A stretch of 64,000 nucleotides of DNA, taken from contig JABVXU010000068.1 of NCBI GenBank assembly GCA_013365365.1, positions 62,001-126,000 of the forward strand, written 5' to 3'. The notes below the pieces were generated by a model. It saw only the letters and a program-made list of their open reading frames with translations, searched no databases and had not been told where the DNA came from. The position numbers were made by a program, and so were the translations under genes. Source of the DNA: Cruorifilaria tuberocauda. Taxonomy: Eukaryota; Nematoda; Chromadorea; Rhabditida; Onchocercidae. Shown piece by piece: positions 25,400 through 37,771 of the stretch; the stretch's first letter is position 1; every line of letters starts with the position of its first letter.

Positions 25400-27274
25400 T
25401 TTGAACAGTGTTCATAGGAAATTCAATGATTCCATTTAAGTTTAATCAAAATTTGCATGTATAATTAATTTCTGTTGCAGTGAAATATATGATAAATTTG
25501 TATAATAAATCAAAGATATTTGAAAAAGAATTACATATACTTTTCAGATTGTTTTCCATTTATCAACAATACGTAGTAGGAATAAGTTAAATAATAAAAC
25601 AATAAATTCGAAAATAAAAGATTATTAAGTTTGTGATGTCGAACAATAAAGGCTTAAATGACATGATAATGGAAGTCTCGAAATTTTCGACAATCAAAAT
25701 CAGAGGAAGATTACAAATTAGGTAACTGTAAATCTTATTTATGAAAACGAGGGATGAAAGTTTCAAAATATTCATCAAACGGTCAATCATCATTCTCTCT
25801 CATGCTGCACGTCGATTTTGTTTGATCTTTAAACTGTTCACATACTGTGCAATAAGGATGTAAGAAGTAAATGTTAATTAATGACGGCCATTAATTTCGT
25901 TGCATTTGAAATCCACATTTCTGAAAGAAATGTGAAATTGAAATAAAGCTCAGGAAATTGGATTATTTTTGATCAGTTCGAGTTAAAAAAGAAACTATAA
26001 AATTGATCATAACTGTCAGTAATCTATTCATTTATTGGTGAGCTAAATCGAATAATTTCAAATTGTTGTCACAACATTTTTTCTACATCTAATAATTGCT
26101 ATGCATTGAATTGATTATTGAATAGGACTAACCAGCGATTAGCCAGTGATGCTGAAAATCAAAGGAATGATGGCACCATTTGGACGGAAATGATAATATT
26201 AGATCTCTTATTTCCATGTCTTCCTAGAAGGAAAATTTTTTTATCTTTACTCAAGGATAAGTTAAATAGCAAGAATACTTTGTTAGTTGTTTCACTTTAT
26301 TGCTAACTAGCAGATAAACAAATCAAACCATTCCTGCGCTTTACTTCAATCAAAATCATTTCTATTTTCCGCTAACCCATAATGGTCCATAGTTTTTTGC
26401 ATAGAGTTATCATAGTTTCAATATTTGTAACGTAAAGAGAACATGGTTTATGCTAGATGGTTTGGTTGGGTGTATATGTTTTTTCAGTTATTCGCGTATA
26501 TTTTGTGCGTGTGTTTTACTGTTGAGTATGGGAACTGATGCCGTGCAGTACAATAAGTATCATTGTTCTAGCCATAGAAGTTTAATATTTTTCTAAATTC
26601 ATTGCTTGAAATTAATATTAGCACTGGACAGTACAGTGCAGAACACTATTCGAAAGAAATTCAATTTTAATAAGAAAATAGTTCATTTTCGGTTCCTCGA
26701 CCTGAAAATTCCTTTTCAATTTCCAGATCCGATAATTTGATTCCTATTTCTATCTTTCACAGCTGTAAAGCTGCTACTGTAAAGGTTCTTCAAAACGACG
26801 GGCGAAGAAGTGGATTTCGGGACTGGAGGTGAGGAAGGTAAATCACTTTCTTTTATATTATTTTGAACTGTGAACCATATACGTGAAAGTTTTACATTTA
26901 GCATATTTATAAAATGCTTACCAATTTTCGTATGAGTGACATGGCTTAGAATAGTGCAAGCTGTTGGTACAAACTTTTATTCTTATGCGTTAAAGAGAGA
27001 GCTTTACCAGGATTCCATCTCATTGATCATGATCTTAATCTGTAACATTTGAAAACTGGTTACGGAGAGAGATAAGAAGAGAGTTACATTGAATAGCTTA
27101 TGACTTTCGTAACTTTTCTTGATGTCTTACTCAGGTTTCAATTCTTTAATTCCACATGTATTTTCATACAAAGTGTTATCACTATCCATGCATAACGCTG
27201 AACAATGAGGAAGTAAGTTACAATGACGAAAGTTACTGAATTTAATTTTTTCAGAAGGCTCTAGTGGCCGGGGT
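25400..27274. promoter_or_regulatory. Divergent intergenic region between zinc-finger and MATH-BTB genes
   Basis: About 1.9 kb separating the minus-strand zinc-finger start from the plus-strand MATH-BTB start, so it should carry both promoters. A candidate non-coding 5' exon of the MATH-BTB gene lies at 26763-26837: acceptor tctttcacag, donor GAGGAAG|GTAAAT, and a phase-compatible splice to the acceptor before 27255. It contains an in-frame stop and no ATG, so it would be 5' UTR. The other reading frames in this interval look like chance. Confidence 0.45.
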
Positions 27275-30200
27275 ATGGCAGATATTGTTGGTCCGCTGCG
27301 TCCATCAGATAGCTGGTCGACGACGGAAGTGCGTTCATTACAGCACTCTCATGTTTGGACTATTCGCGGTTTTTCGCAATGCGAATGTCGATATCTGGAA
27401 ACATCAGTTAAAATCAAAGAAACAGTAAGTGTTCGTGGGAAGCAGTATTTTTTTCTAATGACACAAAAAAAAATGGATTGAAAGGATATAATGACTATAT
27501 CGAAGTGAAATGCAAAACTTTAGACAATCTTAATTTTATCTCTGTATTGCTTAAATATTTGTATTTTAGCCAATTCCTACAAATACACTTGATGGAAATC
27601 ATTTAACATTTCGGATAAGATTGCATCCCCAAGGCAACAAAGAATCGAATAAGGATTTCAGCTTTTTCCAGGTAGGCACGGATTTTAATTGTTTTTCTCG
27701 TTATCATGACTCTCATATTCTGTCCTACACAACTACAGTTGACATGATTTAGGTTCTGAAATGAAATCTATTTCTCTGGTGGCTGTGTATTTGTTAGTAT
27801 TTATGACAGTAGATTCTTATGTCAATTGCATATGACATAATAAAAGTTGTCTTCATACTGCGTTATTCAGGTTTTCTGCAATACGAATTCAGCCAAATAT
27901 CGCGCAAAATTTTCAGTATATAATGCAAAAAATGAAGAAGCCCCTACAACAGTTTACACTGGTACACAACAGGTAGAGTTCTTTTTGTTGGCATTAGGGA
28001 CGTGAATATTCTGAATATTTTATTCAAAAATCAGTTTCATATTTTAAATTTTATTTTCTATTTGCCAATATCTAGTTTTCCATAATAATTGTGGGAAACG
28101 ACAGAAATAAACAGTAAACTTTTATGCATTTCTCTGTTATACTTCAGTTTACTTCCAGTTACATGGATATTTCGAGTACATACGTCGCGATGTTTTAGTT
28201 AGTCACATACAGCCACAGGATGAATTACAGCTTGTTCTGAATCTTACTATCACTTTTGACACTGTCACTAAAAGTAGCCAGAATCCACGACAGTGCAGCG
28301 TTCCTGATGCTCGTCCAGCGGAGGTTTTTTTGTTTCTTTTTCCAGAATAAAATCAAAATTTTCGAAATGGAAGCTACCATGCTCAGTGCAAAACCGCATT
28401 TCGTTGATATTATTGTCATATTCTGGAAAACGTTGAACACTTTCGTTTTGATTCGGTTACAACTAAAAGAGATGGTCATTTTAGATATTACTTATTTTGT
28501 AGTATCATGAAAGGATATAATTATTGCATTCTACTATACTATCTCCCAGATAGCACGCGATCTGGAAGCAATTTATAAGGAAGGACGTCTTGCTGATTTT
28601 ACAATCGTCGCTAGCGGGCGTGAATTGCCGGCTCATCAGATAATACTCTCAGCTCGTTCTCCAGTCTTTGCAGCGATGTTAGAGCCTCACACGGAAGAAG
28701 CTAAAAATAGTCGCGTTATCTTTCCAGACATAGATTTTGAGGTTTACTATTTCGTTATTTCGCTTTTTGCAATAGCCTTCGTCATTATCCATTTTAGATG
28801 ATCAAGTAATTTTTTGTTGATGATAATAATTTCGTCATGATCACTGTTGTTCTGTTCTTATTGGACATTAGTTTTTTTAATTCTCAGTATTCATATTTAC
28901 TCTATTTCGTAAGTATATTTATCAGTTGGGCTAAGTCGAATTTTTGTTCTCTTTCATTTGATCGAATTGAATTCTAGAATATACTGATTTTATTTCACAA
29001 ACGGTGACATTTTATATTTCCTTTCTTTAGTTCACTTTAACTATTAATCATTATACTGTCGAACTGTTTTCTTACATGAGTTTACAGGTAATGCAAGAGT
29101 TGTTGCTTTACATGTACACTGGTCGATCCCCAAATCTATCAAATATGGCCTTGGATCTTTTAGCAACAGCGGATCGTTTCCAACTTCCGGGTCTCAAAGA
29201 GATGGCTGATCAGGTCTCCTTTGAATAATTTTCCTTGTTGTACATGTTATTTGCATGCTGTTATTTTGAACATATAATGATAATATTCCCGTTAGCTTGC
29301 TGGAAAATTAACTCAAATAGAAATTTATGAACTAGTTGAAGTGATTTAATGATCAGGTAGTACCAGAAGTGAAGTTTTTGATCATTAAAAATTAAAAAAT
29401 TATTCGATTTTTAAATTAGAATAGATTGAGAAATTTTAGCCGGAATAACATCCACTATTTGAATTTAATTTTTTGTTGATTTCTGAGTAATTTTAAGGTA
29501 CTTCGCACTGGACTGATAGTGGAATCTGCTTGTCGTTATTTGGTCTTCGCCGATATGCACAATGCACGGGAGTTAAAATCGGATGCCATCAAATTCATTG
29601 CACAGAACTCATCTTCCATTATCACTGTATGCTTTTGCTGTTGTGGGAGCCGAGCTTTCATCGGTGCTAGATAATAAGCAAGCTTTTTCATTTAATCAAA
29701 GAATGCTAAATGCTGTGATCCTAATAAATAACTACGTTTGAGCATTTACATTTCTAACTCAACTTTTTTCTCTTATTTCGATTTATATGTATCCCATTTA
29801 TTTCAAATAATTTTAAAGTATTCTATTAATTTAGTCAGTAATGTTTTAGATTTAGAAGAACTGTTGTAAATTCATTCCTTCTTGTCCTTAGTTTTAAAAA
29901 ATTTTACAGTTTTGGTTTGAATAGAGATACTTTATAATTATATAAAATTCTCAGTTAACAGAAAGCTATAAATGAACATAAAACATTAATTTTATTAGCG
30001 ATATTCAGACGGATGGTTGGACAGAGTTGGTGAAAGAGCATCCAACTTTAGTTACTGAAGTTGTTGCTGCAATATCTAACAATGATCCTCGCTCATTGAG
30101 TGCTAGTAGCAGTCCAAGTACGTTTTTGTTTTTTATGTAATAAAATTTGGAACTCTGATATCGAGGCAAAGAATTTCACTGGAGACATTTCAAAGATTTC

Positions 30201-30382
30201 TTTTTGACAAAACAGTGATAGTAATGGTATTTATTTTTTGTATGCCCAGATTTTATTATGTTTGTCAAAACTAATAAGTTTCGGGTGGTTTTAATAAAAA
30301 TTTCCCCATCATTTTACTTCTCATTTCAGGCTCATCATCGGAGCCAACGACGAAGCGAGCTCGCTTAAGTGGTGGAGTTTAG
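27275..30382 (+). CDS. MATH-BTB Cul3 substrate adaptor (SPOP/MEL-26 type)
   Basis: Adaptor that recruits substrates through MATH and binds Cullin-3 through BTB; C. elegans MEL-26, which targets katanin, and human SPOP share this design. Exons: 27275-27424 (open back to the acceptor at 27255), 27570-27671, 27871-27972, 28159-28323, 28550-28741, 29088-29213, 29498-29626, 30009-30117, 30330-30382; 375 residues, all phases agree. MATH spans about 25-150 (HVWTIRGFSQCE, GYFEYIRRDVL). BTB spans about 176-285 (GRLADFTIVASGRELPAHQ, ILSARSPVFAAML, LLLYMYTGRSPNL, ATADRFQLPGLK). A BACK-like helical part follows (CRYLVFADMHNARELK, DGWTELVKEHPTLV). It ends in a Ser-rich stretch and a basic TKRARL tail, like the nuclear signal at the end of SPOP. 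The acceptor at 28157-28158 was chosen over one at 28146-28147, which would give a stop. Assignment to MEL-26 rather than SPOP is not settled. Confidence 0.93.
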
Positions 30383-32172
30383 TATTTGTAGGTGAATAGT
30401 GACTGCTGTTCAAACCTTACATTATTCTTTTTATCAGTAATATTTTTATCTCTAATTTTGTTTTATTCATTATAATCAACAGAACGAGTGGTTTTTATCT
30501 TTTAGATTACTTTTCTAATCTATCTTACTTGTTCCTTTTTTTTTTGTTGCAACAATGTGACTTCATGATTCTTTTTACATAACCAATTCCTTCCTACTTT
30601 TTTGAACTTTGGAAAATTTTTTGAAACTTTCTCTGCATTTTGTGCTTAGGTTTTCAATCTTTTGCTGTAGTTGGTATTATAATAATTGCTCGATCATTAA
30701 AAGGAATTTCCAAATGATATTGATGAAAAGAAGCCACAGTTTTTTGTACATAATTACTGTGATTCTGTTTCAAAAAGAAATGCCTTTCATTTTAAACTTG
30801 TTTCTATAGTCAAATGTTTTGTAAATTGGGATTTAAATCTCAAGTTCTAAAATTCTTCATTAGCCAGTCGTTCATTATAGTATATCTCGCTACATTGGCG
30901 CTTTGTGTATTGAGCTTTTGCTCATATTCCTATTATTATTCGTTCTCTGTAATCCACCTTCTAAATGGTGATTGTAAATTCAGTGTTACTTAATTTCTAG
31001 AGAAATTATAAATTTTTGTTGATAGTTTGATGCATCATTGTATTTTATTAAATGATCAAGCAAGTTAAAGGTAATTGAGATTTCTTCATTACTTCAATTT
31101 TCTATTGTTAAGATAGCTGACTTTAGAAAAATAATTCAGTGTATATGGATGAATTGCTGTAAGAAATTGTCGGAGCTCATCATTTGGTTTTTGTGATAAA
31201 AAAGATTTGTTGTATACACTAACGGCATTGTCAGATGTAATCATTTGCGTTTGGTAGTTGTCACGTTGCGTACCCTTTTCTAATAATTTCTATTATTTTC
31301 ACCATTGGGAGCCCCGTAACATATAAGAACGTAGTAAACAAGTTTGTCGTTTTTATGTAGGTTAAGTGATTAAATGATGGCAAAATGAAGGAGTCGTACT
31401 TTGTACTATGTTCTCAATTCTTTACGAACGACTTAAACCATCGGCTCAATTCAAAGTTTGTGGACGGTGCGCTGAGGTTAATTTCTTCGCTCTATATCGT
31501 TTCATTTGTTCAATGCGATGTTGTGACTTTCTGCTAATGTTTGTTCTCGCAGTTGAGAAATTAAAATTTCTTTCAAAAATATCCAAAAGATCAAAGTTTG
31601 AAAATGTCGATTGGAATTAATGGACTTTAGCCTTTCATTCGCAGTTTATAAATATCTTAATATTAAAGTTAGTTACAGCAATTGCGATACAAAAGTACCA
31701 TTCAACTGTGGATGTCGTTTTCAACGTAAAAGCAAAAAAAAGGTTGATAAATTAGCGTTGTATACTTTGAAAGTGTTAATTTGTCAAGGTTTTCATTCCG
31801 GTTTAATTCATCTTTTGCCAATAGCTCTATAAAATATTTGGGCTATGCTGATATTATTTCGTGACTTTGTGCGTGTATCAAGAGTAATTGAATATGGTTT
31901 AATATTTCGTAATTCCACTCCTTCAATGAACGTAATTTTCAGCTTAAAGAAATAAACATTTTATTAGCTTTAATTAGCAGTTCCAACTAGGTACTGTTTG
32001 TAATTGGCTTGTACCTTTTTTTTTTTCAAGTCTTCATAAATGCTTCATAATATTAATAATAATATCCAGTAAAAGTGTTATTTCTTTGCAAATCTTGATC
32101 GCAGTATACTTACTTTGGAATGCTCAAAATGGTGAGAATGTTTTTAGTTCCGATTTTTAGCAACAAATATTC
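30383..32172. other. Intergenic, no gene seen
   Basis: About 1.8 kb downstream of the MATH-BTB gene and upstream of the acyl-CoA dehydrogenase. AT-rich; open frames at 30609-30809, 31408-31620 and 31611-31832 show no family resemblance. A strong pyrimidine run ending in tttcaag near 32028 could be a splice or trans-splice acceptor for a 5' UTR of the next gene. Confidence 0.45.
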
Positions 32173-35100
32173 ATGTGTGCTGGTTGTGCGAAATTTCCTG
32201 TACTAATTTCAGGATGCAGGTGATTGTTTTTTATATCAACTTTTATTTTTTAAACTAATCAATCATTCGTATGGCAAATAATTGTTCTCTGCAGGCTTAT
32301 TTTGGAAAGAAGCTGTCACCGATCATTGACAAATAAAGCTAAATCGGTATCGACGACAACCGCATCAGAGGTTGTAACTTATTGAAGGATTAAGGCTTGT
32401 CACATATGAAGGAACTTAAATTTAAACATAATGATCTCTTTGATATTCTAAATCATTCTTTTTGCAGGTGAAGCTGTTGTTAAACTGTGTCTATTTTATA
32501 ATAATTGTTTTAGATTTCAACTTCTTTCGTCAAAAACATATTTCTGGGGAAAGGAGTTTTCGATCATGTAATGCCATATCCAGTTGATTTATCCGATCAA
32601 AGGCGGGAAATGATTCATTTGATCTTGGAGCCTACAAGAAAGTTTATGGAAGAAATTAATAATCCCGCGGAGTTTGTATTGCTTCATTTCCATCAAGAAG
32701 AGCACAGTTTAACTTTTGACTTTTATATATTAATTTTGAATGTGATCGCTAGAAATATTCCAAAAACGCCAGATAAGTATTTGTCAGGCTGATTCGGTCT
32801 TGGGGGATGTTTGTAATATTCTCTTCTTTTCATAGCTTTGGCCTGTTTTCTTTCCCGGTGACTTCTGGTATTACTGTAAATGACAGGCATAGAGCATATA
32901 GCCTGTAGCTCAAGTGATATATTATTTCTGCAAAGTGAGAGCATTACAGAAGAGAACATTACATATACAACTGAATATATATAAAATGAGTTTTGTCGGA
33001 TATATGTATATGTTCTACGATTTTCTTCCAGAAATGACGAGAAAGAAGAAATCCCAATGGACACTCTCTTAAAATTTGCTGAAATCGGCGGATTTGGCGC
33101 CTTGATACCGGAAGAATATAATGGTGCAGGTTTGAATAATACTCAATTGGCGTGTATAGCAGAAGTTATTGGTGAATCAGATTTATCACTTGCTGTCGTT
33201 CTGGGTGCTCATCAGGTATGTTTTATACGTTAATAATAGTATGTTTTAATATTACAGTTTAAAATTATGTACCTGTTTGCATTTGTGTGTTTATATGATC
33301 AAATTTTTTCAATTTTTCATATTTTAAACTTCTCACAAGTTGTAAATTTTTTGGTAAAACTATTGAAAGAGTTAATAAACTTATTTTCGTAAATTTATCA
33401 TCTGTTTCATGAAACTCATTTTACCTGTTGTATAGACGTTTGCAGTCTATTGGTTACAAGGGAATTTTGCTTTACGGTACTGATGAACAGAAACGTAAAT
33501 ACTTACCAGATCTGGCTACAGGTCGGAAATTCGCTGCTTTCTGTTTAACGGAACCGAGTACTGGATCCGATGCAAATGTACTGTATATAATTCTTTTCTT
33601 GGATTGGCGTTTTTGTTGAACGAACAGTCACTTGAGTATACTATGTTAATGACAAAATTTTAGCACTATTAGAATTTTAGTATCCAAATTTCAGATTTTC
33701 TCGAATATATTCAAGTTCTCATTAATTCATCCAATATAACTCAAGTGACACTCTCTTTTCATTAATTTTTATCTGGTATTTTTTAGTCAGTACAAACTCA
33801 TGCAGAGAAAAGTAGCGATGGGAAGTATTATGTTTTGAATGGTGGCAAACTGTGGATCAGTAATGGTTCATTCGCTGATATATTCACCGTTTTTGCACGG
33901 GTAGTTTCTTTTTTGAATGAAATTGAATTAATTCTCGCTTTTGGAAATTCTGTTTCTTCTTACTTGTATTGAGCGGTTTTTGAATATTTAATATTTCGGT
34001 AATTTATTCATGGCAACTTGAAAATTGGCGAATATAAAAATTTCTAAATTGACTATTGCAACCACATGTTTAGACTCAAGTGAAAGATAAGGATGGAACA
34101 CCAAAAAGCAAAATGTCGGCATTTATAGTTGAGCGCAGTCATGGTGGTATCACAACTAGTGCTCCGGAAAAGAAAATGGGTATTAAAGGCTCGAAAACCG
34201 TCGAAGTGCATTTTGACAATACAAAAGTCCCTGTTGATAATTTGCTTGGTGGTTCGTTCTTTTTTCATTTTCTAAAAGATTTTATAGTGCTGTATTTGTT
34301 ATAAATATTTAGCTTGATTTTACTCGTTTGCTATGTGGTAGACAAATTTTCACATCACAAATATCTTTTTACTTTTTCAGTTGAAGGTGAAGGCTTTAAA
34401 TTAGCTATGAATATCTTGAACAATGGTCGTTTTGGCATACCCGCTGTGTGTACTGGTTCCATGAAATTTTGTATTCAGAAAACGGTAATTTTATAATAAT
34501 AAGATATTTTAAGCTAAATTTCGTAATGAGATTTTAGCTTGCTGCGTAATTGTGGTCTCAGTTCATTTAGATTGCACACATCTCGGAAAGAGCGCAGTTC
34601 GGAAGAAAACTGAAAGAGTTCGGGAATGTCCAAGAACAATTGACTGATATGGTTCTTCGCCACTATGCCACTGAAGTAATTTTTTCATTTTAAATGTTTT
34701 GGAATATACGACATTTTTAATTTTCATTTCCAAACATCATAATCAAATTAAATTCTTAGGATATCATGAAGCTTATTTAGAGTTTGTTATACATGTTATC
34801 AGCATCGATGGACAGAGGCGTAATGGATTATGAATTGGAAGCCGCTGTGGGGAAAATTATAGCTTCGGTGAGTTATGCTTTTGCAAATATATGATGAATA
34901 TGGTTTCTTTACATTACATTTTCAGTATTTGAAAGAATGAAGTTTTAGGAATTCCAAATTTTAAATTTTAATTTGAGGAAAATGCATGGATTGTATGTGA
35001 TCGTGCCATCCAACTTCATGGTGGCATGGGTTACATGAAAGAATGTGGCCTGGAAAGAGTGATGCGTGATTTAAGGGTCTTCCGCATTTTCGAAGGTGCT

Positions 35101-36718
35101 AATGATGTTTTGCGCTTATTTATTGCATTAACTGGATTACAAGTAATTTTTATATATTATTATAATACTCATCAACTATAGATAGATAAAATATCACTTG
35201 GAGAATCGGACCGTATTTACATGAAAAAATGTTTTTTGGAAAGAATTTTCAGTATGCAAGCAAGCATATGCAATCCAAAATGAAAAAGCCGTGGTCTGGA
35301 AGCATTGAACTATTTTTCGAATCCATTTTTCCGCGGTTATTTTTGTTGCTTTCTAAATCATTTTTCCGAAACCTTGTTACTATTAAGATTTAATGCTAAA
35401 TTCGAGTTAAAATTTAGTTTTTTATTTCCTTCAAAAGATCGTAAAGCATTTTTGTATCATGGTAACCATTTTTCACTATTTTTATATTACTTTTTTGTTA
35501 CTTTGGTCTTAAATATAATAATATATATTTGTAGTAAGTTCGACTTCCAATGCCATCGTAGCCTAAATCATTCTGTTGTTCAACTAAAGAAATCGGTGTA
35601 TAGATTTGGGAATATTTCAAAATTTCTTCTTTGGAAGCATAAGAAAGGGATAATCGGTAAGCTCGAACTACAGCATTTACGAAATATCAGAGTCTAGGCA
35701 AATATCTCTCTTAGTGGGAAATATAAACATTTGTTGAACTGCTGTTTTTTGGGAAGCCAACGCGTTAAATTTTACGTTCATTGACAAGATTTTTGAAGAA
35801 AAGAAACTGAAAAGCAAACAAAACAATGGTGGAAAAGAATCGAAAATGTAATCCTTAGATTCGCTCAAATTCAGTTATTTGCTTTTGGATGATGCTTTAA
35901 CAGAACTCAAAATACATGCTGGCTAATATTTTAATATTTTCATAGTCAAAAAATTATGAATGAGTATTTTTTTGGAGACCAGCGTTCTTTATTATTCAAT
36001 GACGATTAATCATTACTAAGTTTCTTCTAAAGTATTCTTCTGATTCAGCAAAATTTTGTTGAATTCGATAAGTTTAATTTGAAAAATAAAGTAAATCATT
36101 CTTTTAAGAAAGACAATGGGAACTGATACGAATGGCGGATGCAGCAATTGATATTTATAGTGCAGTAGCGGTGTTGTCACGGTGTAGCTATGCTGCAAAC
36201 CGACAGTCTTCCTTTGATTATGAGCGGAAACTGGCCGAACTTTATACATTGAAGGTTAGTTCCAGTAAAGCAAATTTAAAAGTGTCAAAGAGATTTCTAG
36301 TTTGTGAAAACTATAGGATCAATAATCATCACAATAATAATTAGGAGTTAAGCTGAACTATTGCCTTAAGCAAAAAATTTATATGATTATTTTGTCGGTA
36401 TGTAAATTGAGAATTTAATAAAGAAATCATTGTTGAACATCACAATGCATATCTTCCTCGATATCTATGAATTGAATTCTGTTGTTTAATGAAGGAAGAG
36501 ATAATTTTTCTTACTCAAGATTTTAAGCATGTCAACTTCTTACGTCATTTCGTCTGATTTTTATCGAATGAGGCAATGTATTTTAGGCATGTGAACGTGT
36601 TCGCATTCTGCTGGAAGACATTTTAAAACGAGCTGGAGATGCAGATCGAATAAAAGCTGTTTCAAATGATATTTTTAAGATAGGCTCGTTGCCATCATCG
36701 CATCCCATTGATTATTGA
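32173..36718 (+). CDS. ACADVL: Very-long-chain acyl-CoA dehydrogenase, mitochondrial (ACADVL/ACDH-12-like)
   Basis: FAD enzyme for the first step of mitochondrial beta-oxidation of long acyl-CoAs. Exons: 32173-32219, 32295-32370, 32514-32671, 33032-33215, 33446-33577, 33787-33900, 34074-34251, 34381-34484, 34571-34675, 34781-34867, 34978-35142, 35253-35335, 35535-35656, 36109-36254, 36587-36718; 610 residues with every phase consistent. Residues 1-41 are rich in Arg, Ser and Thr and fit a mitochondrial presequence. Family blocks follow: [104 protein letters not shown]. The catalytic glutamate is in [13 protein letters not shown], at about residue 434. The C-terminal extension that marks VLCAD and ACAD9 is present ([22 protein letters not shown]). 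One acceptor, before 34978, ends in ttgag rather than the usual ttcag. ACAD9 is the main alternative. Confidence 0.93.
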
Positions 36719-37771
36719 AGCTTCCTTTTTAGCATATTACTTTCCGTGTATAGAAACTGAAACGTCTCCATGTTTCATTAAGCATATAATGCATATTAAT
36801 TACAAAGTGATTAAAAAAAATGAGCATACTGCCTAATACATATTCGATACAAATGAAGATATTCGAAATTCTGGTAGCTCCTGCGTTCTACCCTCGAAAA
36901 ATATTAAATTTTTTAGTTTATTAATTGAATGAATTGAAAAGCTAATCCGCTTTTATATTTGTCAGTCAACTTATTCACTTTTCTATATGCAAAGGCCAAA
37001 TTTCTACTGGATAAAATATCAATTCCCAACCATATTGTCAGCTGTCTTTCACTCATTTCATTACTATCAATTTGAAGGGTCACATTTACATGCAAAGTTC
37101 AAGGTTTAGTTAGTTTGATAGCGGCGATCGTAAGCGCTTGGTACAGCGCTGTACGAAACTACACTATCGTTATCAATCAAACATTGTACTTTGGCCTAAT
37201 AAGTAAATTGATTGCTACCGAGATTCTTTCCCTTTTCTCCATTTTATTTTTAAAACTTCTTAAGGGTTGATATATGTGTTTTAAGAGTAATATTATTGCA
37301 AAAGAGACAAATAATAGCCCAGTAATGATGAAGTAATTTAAATGGTATCTTTATGGTTGATAGTTTTCCGTTGGTCTGTACATTAATATGAATATATCGC
37401 AAAGAATATCATTGTTTAACATCACCTGTAACTGTAGTTAGCTAATTGTCGAAGATTTTATTATTTGTCTTCGATTAATTCCTTTTAATAAATACAAATG
37501 AAATTGAAAATATTGAATGAAATGATGTAGTAAAATGTGACCCTCTCTTTGAGACATTTCTCATTCAATAAATACCAATTTATATGAAAGTGGAATAGAA
37601 ATAACACCAATGATAGAAAAAATACTGCTAAATGGAGGAGACAATGTTACGATCGATGAGTGGTTGTCTCATAGCTATCTGAACCACCGTCAAATTATCG
37701 TCTTCTCGCAGCAATTGTAGGATTAAGTTTTCAAACGAGTACATTTCATCTTATTATTGTTGAAAGGAGCG
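36719..37771. other. Intergenic spacer between two beta-oxidation genes
   Basis: About 1.05 kb between the VLCAD stop and the MAOC-1 start, same strand. No exon recognised. The gap is longer than the roughly 100 bases typical of nematode operons, so a shared transcript is possible but not indicated. Confidence 0.5.

Noticed and set aside
35305..35697. Single 130-codon open frame
   Set aside because: It reads through an intron; the true coding parts are VLCAD exons 35253-35335 and 35535-35656, joined in phase.
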